Positions 42,178-48,505 of a DNA stretch of 48,505 bases are shown piece after piece. Positions within the stretch are counted from its first letter, which is position 1. Each line of letters starts with the position of its first letter. The translations under genes were made by a program, and so were the position numbers. This stretch comes from an uncultured Chthonomonas sp. (GTDB lineage Bacteria > Armatimonadota > Chthonomonadetes > Chthonomonadales > Chthonomonadaceae). The notes beneath the pieces were generated by a model. It had not been told where the DNA came from. It made no database searches and was given only the letters and a program-made list of their open reading frames with translations. Where the stretch lies: positions 1 through 48,505 of the forward strand of contig CAIXIX010000281.1 of the NCBI GenBank assembly GCA_903919615.1, written 5' to 3'.

Positions 42178-44562
42178 ATGAATATGCGAACCACACATCT
42201 CCTTGCTGCGGTTGGTATACTCGGAGCGGCCTCACTCTCCGGCTGTAGAAAACCTGCGCCTCCAGTTGTTCGTGTGGCGCCAATTGCCCCGCCGTCTACT
42301 TCCGCTCCGGCGCCCTCGGCCCCAACTGCTTCGAATTCGCCGCCGCCTGTCACGGCACCAAACTCCTCAAGCGCGGCAGACATCGCAAAAAATGGGACTA
42401 CCGCCGTCGCCCGATCGACAAAAACAGACGTCTATGTGGCGCACGCCTTTGATTCTGGCCCGTATAAAGAACCAACATTTACACCGTGCGTGCCGGATTA
42501 TGCCGTATCTCCGCGCTTTTCCAATGTACGCAACTGGAAGATGTTATCCGCCGGCTTCGACGTTGAAGAGCGAGCCAGGCTGGCGAAGAATCGATTCCTC
42601 GTGCTCGATGCAAATCGCCATCAGATGTCCTACATTTATGAAGAGAACACCTACCCGGAAAACGAGAAGAGCGTCTCTATTCCCTCTTTTGTAACAACCG
42701 ATGCGGTGCTGCACATCTACCATGTGTTCTATGACTATCTGCTGCGCTCGGTCGAGACGGCACAGCTGTACTCCTCCGCCTCGCGGATGACACGGGCAAT
42801 GATCGAAAGCGCGGCCGCACAATATGGCCATGCGAACAACGAACCGGTAAAGCAGGCTGCACTCAGAGAGATCGCGTATCTGCTAGTACCCGCGAAAGCT
42901 CTGAAGTGCGATCTGACGGGATTGAAGATACCCGCAAACGCGGGCAAACTGGCCGAGGCAGACTGGGAACAGGTTCAGTCTCATTCCGGCGAGGCGGTGT
43001 CTGCCATCCTTGGTTACCCAATCGATTTCTCTCAATTTATCCCGCGCGGTCACTACACACGATCTGAAACGCTCAAACGGTACTTTGTCGCGATGATGTG
43101 GTATGGCAGCGTCCCGATCCTGGTGCGGGACAAGACCGGTGGGCTGCATCCTGATGCACTGCGGGTAGCCGCCTTACTGGCAGAGCAGTTCTTGCCGGGT
43201 AATCCTCACGCAGAACAGCTCAGCAGGCTTTATCATCGAATTCTGGACACCACAGCTTTCCTTGTGGGAGACAGTGACGACTACTCTTCGATCGCGTTTG
43301 TCAACGCCGTGCGAGGAGCCGTTAAGGAGAAATCCCCAGAAAATGCAACAGCGTCGCAATCCGATTTGAGCGCCATGGTGTCTGCCGCGGAGAAGGCGTC
43401 GCCCGTCAGAATCGTCAACGGTAATAGAAGCCTGGAGATTGCGGTCAAGCTGATGGGACAGCGATTTGTGTTGGATGGATTCGTGATGCAAAACCTCGTT
43501 TCGCCCTCTGTTGGAGATGATGCCACACCACGAAACCATCCTATGGGCTTAGATCTCATGGCGGCTTGCGGCAGCAACCGGGCAAAAACTCTTCTGATAA
43601 ATGACTATAAACAGGCTCAATATGCCAATTTTGAAAGCCAGTTGGCGAAGATGACCGATTACGTCGCCGGTGTGAAGCCAGCGACATGGACCTCGAACGC
43701 CTACTATGGCTGGCTGGATGTGCTGTGCAGAGTTACCGCGGTAAAGGGCCCCGGCTACCCCTCATTCATGCGCAGTGAGGAATGGACAGATAAGTCGCTA
43801 AACACCGCACTGGCAAGTTGGGCCGAACTTCGCCATGATACGATTCTGTATTCGAAGCAGACTGCCGTCGAAGCAGGCGGAGAGGGTGGAGACGACACGA
43901 AGGAAAAGCCGCCGGGAGGATACGCCGAGCCCGATATCAGGGCGTATGCTCGGCTGCAGCACGTACTTCGACAGCTTACCGGCGGGCTGAATAAGCTCGA
44001 GATGGTACCCGAGGACCTAAAAGGACCATGTAAGCGATTTGACGACCTGTTGACGCTGCTAATAACCGTCTCGCGCAAAGAGCTTGCTAATCAACGGCTC
44101 ACGGACATAGAAGATGACGAGCTGAAGTTATTCGGCCACACGATGAATAACCTGACTATATTTGAGTCGCAGGTTGCAACCGCGAAAGGCAACGAGACTT
44201 ATTCTGAGACCAGATTCGATGCCGACAGGGATATGGCTTCCATTGCGGATGTGCATACCGACTTTAATCGCAAAGTGGTTCTGGAGGAAGGTTCCGGACA
44301 CGCGAACGTGATCTACTCGGTTTTTCCTGCGAAGGGAAGACTCTGGATAGGAAGAGGCGCGGTATTCACCTATTATGAGTTCGAGCAGCCAATTGCAGAC
44401 CGGCTCAACGATGAGGAGTGGCAGAAGATGCTGAAGTCTCGTCATGCTCCGCAGCAGCCCTCGTGGACGAAATCTTACCAGATCAACAAGCCGGCGCCGC
44501 ACGCCAAGCTTAAAATTAACGACGATCGTCTGGACGATCTGAGAGTGCCAACAGGAGGTTGA
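42178..44562 (+). CDS. DUF3160-family lipoprotein
   Basis: Lipoprotein of 794 residues. The signal ends in a lipobox (LLAAVGILGAASLSGC), so the Cys is lipidated; a Pro/Ser/Ala-rich linker of about 50 residues follows. The body matches the large helical DUF3160 domain by eye: RNRFLVLD-like ENTYPENEKSVSIPSFVTTDAVLHIYH, VFYDYLLRSVE, VAALLAEQFLPGNPHAEQLSRLY, QRFVLDGFVMQNLVSP, and HTDFNRKVVLEEGSGHANVIYSV (segments separated in the protein). Known of the family: extracytoplasmic, found in bacteria and archaea, no established function. The stop overlaps the TTG start of the CapA-family gene, so they are coupled. The gap to the preceding gene is 89 bases. Confidence 0.85.
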   Translation: MNMRTTHLLAAVGILGAASLSGCRKPAPPVVRVAPIAPPSTSAPAPSAPTASNSPPPVTAPNSSSAADIAKNGTTAVARSTKTDVYVAHAFDSGPYKEPTFTPCVPDYAVSPRFSNVRNWKMLSAGFDVEERARLAKNRFLVLDANRHQMSYIYEENTYPENEKSVSIPSFVTTDAVLHIYHVFYDYLLRSVETAQLYSSASRMTRAMIESAAAQYGHANNEPVKQAALREIAYLLVPAKALKCDLTGLKIPANAGKLAEADWEQVQSHSGEAVSAILGYPIDFSQFIPRGHYTRSETLKRYFVAMMWYGSVPILVRDKTGGLHPDALRVAALLAEQFLPGNPHAEQLSRLYHRILDTTAFLVGDSDDYSSIAFVNAVRGAVKEKSPENATASQSDLSAMVSAAEKASPVRIVNGNRSLEIAVKLMGQRFVLDGFVMQNLVSPSVGDDATPRNHPMGLDLMAACGSNRAKTLLINDYKQAQYANFESQLAKMTDYVAGVKPATWTSNAYYGWLDVLCRVTAVKGPGYPSFMRSEEWTDKSLNTALASWAELRHDTILYSKQTAVEAGGEGGDDTKEKPPGGYAEPDIRAYARLQHVLRQLTGGLNKLEMVPEDLKGPCKRFDDLLTLLITVSRKELANQRLTDIEDDELKLFGHTMNNLTIFESQVATAKGNETYSETRFDADRDMASIADVHTDFNRKVVLEEGSGHANVIYSVFPAKGRLWIGRGAVFTYYEFEQPIADRLNDEEWQKMLKSRHAPQQPSWTKSYQINKPAPHAKLKINDDRLDDLRVPTGG

Positions 44563-45479
44563 TACGCGCAGATCCCCGTGTTGCGCTGGCTATTATGGCG
44601 GCAATCTATACGCCCCAAACTTTGGCAGCGCAGACGGTGAGCCTCGCTGCTGTCGGCGACGTGATGATGGCCAGGGGCGTCGAGAAACAGTGCCATAAGA
44701 AAGGGTGGGATTATCCGTTCGTCAATGTGAAGGCAGCTCTTCGTGGCGCTGACCTTGCCTTCGCAAACCTGGAATGCCCTGTTACGGATCAACCCGTTAA
44801 ATCTGGCCAGTCGGTTACATTTCGTGCCGATCCAGCCTGCCTGCCCGCGCTCAAACGTGCTGGTCTCTCGCTGCTCTCAGTCGCTAACAATCACTCAATG
44901 GATTGCGGCAGCGTGGGTCTTGAGGATACACTTGCAGGTCTACAGCATCAGGATATCCTGGCGATTGGAGGTGGCAATAGCTACGCGGAAGCCACCAGAG
45001 GCGTTGTCGTAATCAAGAATGGCCTGCGAGTCGGCTTTCTCGGATACTCGTCCTTTCCGGAAGCGGCTGGGAAGTTTCAACCGGACCGTCCCTCAATTGC
45101 AATCATGAGTGACGAAAGGCTGATCCGATCTATCCGCATCCTCAAGAAAAGGTGCGACGTTGTAGTGCTTTCATGCCACTGGGGCTTCGAGGGCAGAACA
45201 ACCCATGTCGCGATGCAAGAGCGGTTGGCTCATGCTGCCATCGATGCGGGCGCATCGCTGGTTCTGGGCCATCATCCTCACATGGCACAAGAGATTGAAA
45301 AGTACGGGTCCTGCATCATCGTATACAGCCTGGGAAACTGCGTTTTTGACGTAGATGGCTCTAGGCGCAGCTCCGGCATCCTGTTACAGTGCGTGCTCTC
45401 GAAATCGGGTGTTCTGTCCTACAAGTCACAACGCATCAGGATCAGGAACTGCCGGCCTGAGACTGTCGCTGGGTCGTAA
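44559..45479 (+). CDS. CapA-family protein (metallophosphatase-fold, poly-gamma-glutamate type)
   Basis: Protein of 306 residues of the CapA/PgsA family, calcineurin-like metallophosphatase fold. Metal-site motifs are visible: SLAAVGDVMMARGVE, LAFANLECPVTD, LLSVANNHSMDCG, VVVLSCHWGFEG and SLVLGHHPHMAQEIE. The N-terminus carries a hydrophobic signal (ALAIMAAIYTPQTLAAQ). Known members take part in capsule polyglutamate synthesis, but many homologues act on other envelope polymers; no capB or capC gene is present here, so a polyglutamate role is not supported. The start is odd: AGGAGG directly touches the TTG at 44559, too close for normal initiation, so starting may depend on coupling with the upstream gene or use the ATG at 44595. 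Confidence 0.88.
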   Translation: MIRADPRVALAIMAAIYTPQTLAAQTVSLAAVGDVMMARGVEKQCHKKGWDYPFVNVKAALRGADLAFANLECPVTDQPVKSGQSVTFRADPACLPALKRAGLSLLSVANNHSMDCGSVGLEDTLAGLQHQDILAIGGGNSYAEATRGVVVIKNGLRVGFLGYSSFPEAAGKFQPDRPSIAIMSDERLIRSIRILKKRCDVVVLSCHWGFEGRTTHVAMQERLAHAAIDAGASLVLGHHPHMAQEIEKYGSCIIVYSLGNCVFDVDGSRRSSGILLQCVLSKSGVLSYKSQRIRIRNCRPETVAGS

Positions 45480-45749
45480 GCTGAGCGTTGGGCGGTTCGA
45501 GCCGCGGCCGTCTGAAGCAATAACAATGTACACCGCCGCTAATTACCTTTCACGACCAATACAAAGGCCTTGACTGGACGGATGCCGTGATGTTTCTCGC
45601 GACGTCACTAGCATCGTGGGTTCCTCTTAGTGAGCTGTAATCATCTCGTCGAGGGTGTCCGTCTATCCAGCCGGTTTCGAAGTGTCCCTGTTTTGTGCGC
45701 GACCGACTCCCAATTTACCGCAACATCGCGATTGAACGATATTGTTTCG

Positions 45750-46502
45750 ATGAAACACTCGACAAACTACTATCGCTACACTCCACTTCAAACAGGCACC
45801 AAGAGCCATCGTAAGTACCGCTCGCTTATAGCCATTGGAGCAGATTCGAATGGAAATCCGCACAAACGAAACCGAATGACGCCGCTGCATATCGCCGCTA
45901 AGTCCGGTACGCTTCCCGTTGTAAGGGCGCTCGTGGCAAACGGCGCCGATGTCAATGCTGTAAACCGATACGGCGAAACGCCTCTCATGTACGCCTGTGA
46001 GAACAAGAAGTTGGCAATGGTGCGTTACCTCACAGCGCGATGGGCCGATGTGAATGCCGTCGCAGACTATTCTGGAACGCCATTGAAATGTGCGATTAGC
46101 TGGCACACGCAGCAATACCGCAAAGATCCACGATACACGAGAACAAATAGCGCGCGAATGATGCGCTGGCTAATCTCTAAGGGAGCGGATGTGAATGCAA
46201 CAGACGTTCCCGCACTCGTAGTCGCTACAAACCGCCGCAATATTGCCGCCGTTCACGTGCTGCTAGAGGCAGGTGCAAATATCAATGCGCGTGGTACCGC
46301 CGGAACCGGAAGGACAGCGCTAATGTGCGCCGCAAGCCGTGGATACACAGCCATTGTTCGCATGCTGCTCGATCACGGCGCAGATCCCAATATCACGACA
46401 CCCAACGGACATACCGCCCTGTCGTTGGCCCAAAGGCGTAAACGCGATGATGATGTCGTCAGTATGCTTGAGAGTCATCCAAGCCAAACCATTCGGGGTT
46501 AA
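45750..46502 (+). CDS. ankyrin-repeat protein
   Basis: Protein of about 250 residues made almost only of ankyrin repeats. Six to seven repeats are seen: a degenerate first (YTPLQTGTKSHRKYRSLIAI), then MTPLHIAAKSGTLPVVRALV, ETPLMYACENKKLAMVRYLT, a long one with an insertion (TPLKCAISWHTQQYRKDPRY), PALVVATNRRNIAAVHVLLE, RTALMCAASRGYTAIVRMLL, and a last partial HTALSLAQRRKRDDDVVSML. GADVNA-type loops separate them. The ankyrin fold binds other proteins; no catalytic part exists. The start is unclear: the ATG at 45750 and a GTG at 45630 both lack a Shine-Dalgarno sequence. About 270 bases without features separate it from capA. No signal peptide is visible from the chosen start. Confidence 0.85.
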   Translation: MKHSTNYYRYTPLQTGTKSHRKYRSLIAIGADSNGNPHKRNRMTPLHIAAKSGTLPVVRALVANGADVNAVNRYGETPLMYACENKKLAMVRYLTARWADVNAVADYSGTPLKCAISWHTQQYRKDPRYTRTNSARMMRWLISKGADVNATDVPALVVATNRRNIAAVHVLLEAGANINARGTAGTGRTALMCAASRGYTAIVRMLLDHGADPNITTPNGHTALSLAQRRKRDDDVVSMLESHPSQTIRG

Positions 46503-46999
46503 CCCAGGGCCTTCTGTCGGCGAATATAAATCAGCGGAGCTCGAGCGAAGAAGAATAGTAGAATTCATTAAAACAAAGAATATATGCATCGTTAAAATAG
46601 AGTATCGGTACACCATTAAAATCGAGTAACCATACACCCTTAAAATAGTAGAGCAATTCAATACTAACTTAGACCTTGTGAGGGTGCATTCGATCCACTG
46701 AACGCGTTAATAATCGCAACATTAGGACAATATGGCTAAGCCAACATGAACATCGCTCAGCGATTAAATATCAGTGCCCATCGAAGATCGCGTTTTGCCC
46801 CTTGTAACATGCCCCTTTGCAGGTATCACAAACGTTATATAGACATTGCAACCTCTCTGGCACATACCTGTCGCGGAGCCAAAAACCATAGCAATGGTAC
46901 GTTGATACCTGCGGGGCTTGCTGGAGCAAGACAAAGGCGTATCTAGCGAGATTAGGGGCTTGTGTCGAGATACTTTGCTGCACCCGGTGAGTCTATCGT
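46503..46999. other. intergenic region with 24-bp periodic repeat
   Basis: About 500 bases between convergent genes. It contains the repeat at 46568-46663. Short open frames here (for example 46746-46946) lack protein character and Shine-Dalgarno sequences. GGTATCA (46833-46839) and TGATACC (46903-46909) form a distant inverted pair. Otherwise nothing is seen. Confidence 0.55.
46568..46663 (+). repeat. four imperfect tandem copies with exact 24-bp period
   Basis: TTAAAA starts at 46568, 46592, 46616 and 46640, exactly 24 bases apart. The two middle copies are most alike (TTAAAATNGAGTANC followed by TACACC); the outer two keep only the TTAAAA head and loose similarity. The spacing is near but not equal to two helical turns (21 bp). 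Confidence 0.7.
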
Positions 47000-47191
47000 C
47001 TAGGCCGATTGGTTTATGCCCCTCTCCTTTATTTCCTTGATCCGGATCAGCGGAATCCAAACAAGACCGTTCTGTGCGTCCTGGTATTGAAGCAGCCCCT
47101 CACCGACATGCATAATCCTCGCATTGATCACTTCAGTGCCATCGATCAGCGTAATCTTTGCACTCTTGCTAATGAGTGGGAAGTCCGTCAT
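47000..47191 (-). CDS. small beta-rich protein, possibly Sm-like fold
   Basis: Protein of 63 residues from the ATG at 47191, chosen because GAGGAG stands seven bases before it; the frame is open to 47224 but without a better start. The sequence (SAKITLIDGTEVINARIMHV, then GLLQYQDAQNGLVWIPLIRI) has a strand pattern like a small beta barrel: a strand followed by DGT, a second strand, GEG turn, and a final strand WIPLIRIKEI. This is reminiscent of LSM/SH3-like small barrels that bind RNA or peptides, but no family signature is certain. It lies 60 bases downstream of the PI-PLC-like gene on the same strand and may be cotranscribed. Confidence 0.65.
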   Translation of the reverse strand: MTDFPLISKSAKITLIDGTEVINARIMHVGEGLLQYQDAQNGLVWIPLIRIKEIKERGINQSA

Positions 47192-47251
47192 TTTAATCTC
47201 CTCATGGGAATACCGCTGGCTCAATTTCGCGATGAGCGTCAGGCGTTCCTT

Positions 47252-48163
47252 TCAGTTTGTCTTCGCCGGATTCGTCGCAACAACCTTTGCGCACAGCGCA
47301 GGCTCAGCGAAATCAAGCAATATGATTCCGTACCTGCCCGTGGCTGCACTCTGGAAGTAACTGTTGAGCTGAGTGTTGACCGTGTCGGATACAGCCAGGA
47401 TATCTGGCACACCAGTGGCGCGCGTTGTAAAGCCGCTCGCGAAAGAAATGTAGAGCGACCGGTTGCTCCCAGTCTTTGCTGCATTCAAGTGGTTTAGCAC
47501 CGCAGACCATTTTGCGTCGCTGCTTGGCACGCTGTAATAATCTTCAATCTTCAGGTCTCCATTTGTAAACGTCTGATTGTCTGCCCAGCTAGATGCTTGG
47601 ATGCCTTCATTCCCCGCAAATCTGCGAAACAAGACGATCTTGCCCCGAACGGCGCCAAGCGTCGGAATAGTCGGCTTCAGATACCAGATTCCTGGGCTCT
47701 TTGCCACATAGTTATCAAAGATGGTAGCGAAAGTTGCGCCTGTACTGGAGTTCTCCTCTTTAACACTCATGATTACGGTTTCTGTAGGGTTGGCTTTAAG
47801 GAAGACGCAAACGGTATCCAGTACCTGGGCAAAGGTTAGTTTCTGAAAGATGGGGCCGTGGTAGATGGAGAACTCATTACCAGAGTTGTGACATCGAATA
47901 TCCAGAAACCTCACACCGGCATCTAGCTGTTCAGAGATGGTGAGGGACTGGCATTTCGTCGTTCCCTTCAGCGGCTCGAAGCGTGCGCCGGCATCGTGAG
48001 AGCCCGGGATGGATAGTTCGGAGATCGTTTTCCGACCATCGATCGAGGCCATCCAGTTGTTGCCATCCGCGTGTGCTGCTTGGTGGGCGGAGAGTAGATT
48101 GAGGAGAAGCAAGGACGTTAAGCAGTGAGTGAGAAAGCTGAGGTGAGGTTGGGATTGAGGCAT
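47252..48163 (-). CDS. secreted phosphatidylinositol-specific phospholipase C-like protein
   Basis: Exported enzyme of 303 residues with a signal peptide (CLTSLLLLNLLSAHQAAHA). The PI-PLC X-domain is clear: ELSIPGSHDAGA with catalytic H56, GVRFLDIRCH, EFSIYHGPIF with the second catalytic H102, and ETVIMSVKEE. The length matches bacterial PI-PLC (about 300). Known bacterial members cleave phosphatidylinositol or glycosyl-phosphatidylinositol without calcium by the two His residues; whether this one prefers phosphatidylinositol or another lipid is not visible. It has AGGAAC as a weak Shine-Dalgarno sequence before the ATG at 48163. It is transcribed away from the palindromic element and intron at the right edge and is followed by the small beta-rich protein gene. 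Confidence 0.9.
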   Translation of the reverse strand: MPQSQPHLSFLTHCLTSLLLLNLLSAHQAAHADGNNWMASIDGRKTISELSIPGSHDAGARFEPLKGTTKCQSLTISEQLDAGVRFLDIRCHNSGNEFSIYHGPIFQKLTFAQVLDTVCVFLKANPTETVIMSVKEENSSTGATFATIFDNYVAKSPGIWYLKPTIPTLGAVRGKIVLFRRFAGNEGIQASSWADNQTFTNGDLKIEDYYSVPSSDAKWSAVLNHLNAAKTGSNRSLYISFASGFTTRATGVPDILAVSDTVNTQLNSYFQSAATGRYGIILLDFAEPALCAKVVATNPAKTN

Positions 48164-48269
48164 TCGGTTACAGTTCCTATTCGACGGCCATACAATGAAT
48201 TGTCCTATCCCCCTCCACGACCCCTAACTATGTATCATATCTCGGCCATGTTCCGGAGGCGCGCGCATT

Positions 48270-48399
48270 GGCCCCTCTCCCTGCGAGCTTGCGAGCGGAG
48301 AAGAGGGTTCCCTACCGCGCCCGACGGTGGTCTCCGCGCGTTGCGCAGCAACTAGGGCGTGGAGGAGGGACCCCAGCGGAAAGGGTAGGTGGGGTGAGG
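48270..48399. repeat. palindromic intergenic element
   Basis: A GC-rich block that folds on itself: CCCTCTCC near 48273 can pair with stretches such as GGAGAAGAGGG (48297-48307), and the part from GGGTTCCCTACCGCGCCC pairs with GGGCGTGGAGGAGGGACCCC further on. CCCCTCTCCC ... GGGGTGAGGG blocks of this kind occur as dispersed intergenic repeats in many bacteria; only one copy is in this window, so repetition cannot be shown here. Confidence 0.5.
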
Positions 48400-48505
48400 G
48401 TGCGTCCAGCTAAGCTGGACTAGACTAGCCGGTGCAAGTCCGGTCGGGGTAAGGTCCAAGCCGCCCTGTAGCTGACTGGCTGCGAAGTCCTTCGGTGCAA
48501 AGCCG
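48400..48505 (+). mobile_element. 5' end of a group II intron, cut by the window edge
   Basis: GTGCG at 48400 fits the group II intron 5' boundary (GUGYG). Directly after it CCAGC pairs with GCTGG (48406-48418), then CCGGTGCAAGTCCGGT forms the GUGCAAGUCC stem-loop typical of domain I, followed by AAGCCGCCCTGTAGCTGACTGGCTGCGAAG, given here in parts of domain I style. The reverse transcriptase/maturase gene and domains II-VI would lie beyond the edge. Group II introns are self-splicing retroelements; insertion directly after a palindrome is common for some classes. The call is by eye from the 5' 106 bases only. Confidence 0.65.

Noticed and set aside
44559-45479. poly-gamma-glutamate capsule operon
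   Set aside because: Only a CapA-family gene is present; no capB or capC partner is in the window.
46746-46946. 66-codon plus-strand frame and its overlapping minus-strand frame
   Set aside because: No Shine-Dalgarno sequence, and the composition (Arg, Cys and His scattered) is that of non-coding DNA.

Overview
The window reads as chromosomal DNA of a free-living, saprophytic bacterium, most probably a member of the Armatimonadota. The best taxonomic clue is the type IV pilin-like protein at 9109-9867: its GFTLIE prepilin signal, [12 protein letters not shown] segment and H-Xn-DG tail are of the kind very abundant in that phylum. Many secreted glycoside hydrolases, an M56/BlaR-type receptor with repeated carboxypeptidase-regulatory domains, TolB-like propellers and fused metabolic genes agree. 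The assignment is inference from protein style, not from a marker gene. I see no rRNA, tRNA or CRISPR array.

Layout. 1-4023: possible edge fragment, secreted S1/P1 nuclease, cysteine hydrolase of the isochorismatase fold, MFS permease and a carbonic-anhydrase-like protein. 4191-14160: sugar-degrading block with a GH29 alpha-L-fucosidase, a convergent GH67/DUF4838-like protein, a pilin plus small membrane protein with a strong promoter and a hairpin terminator, and a very large Tat-exported GH116 enzyme with nested inserted domains. 14167-21333 (minus strand): cobalt/nickel ECF transporter (CbiO and a CbiM-PDGLE-CbiQ fusion), a PabB-PabC fusion and an M1 aminopeptidase. 21460-24964: atypical SDR with a Cys4 cluster, methyltransferase-like protein and secreted propeller. 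25492-29953: aldo/keto reductase, KatE-type catalase, DUF5661 protein and alpha/beta hydrolase, which looks like a peroxide/redox block. 30116-37856: a BlaI/BlaR1-type repressor-receptor operon divergent from an ECF sigma/putative anti-sigma/membrane-protein operon, with two matching operator-like inverted repeats between them. 37853-45479: truncated deaminase, then a four-gene secreted set (a GH113 + GH5-like double enzyme, an unknown secreted protein, a DUF3160 lipoprotein and a CapA-family protein). 45750-48163: ankyrin-repeat protein, a 24-bp-period repeat, a small beta-rich protein and a PI-PLC-like protein. 48270-48505: a palindromic intergenic element followed directly by what looks like the 5' end of a group II intron cut by the window edge.

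How it works together: most of the window serves uptake and breakdown of plant or microbial polysaccharides and glycoconjugates outside the cytoplasm, plus metal uptake, folate precursor synthesis and peroxide defence. The most system-like part is 31212-37856, where an M56 receptor protease with a long sensor-like tail, a BlaI-type repressor and an ECF sigma factor share one short control region. The most striking RNA-level candidates are a 9-bp inverted repeat that would cover the Shine-Dalgarno sequence of katE and the intron start at the right edge.
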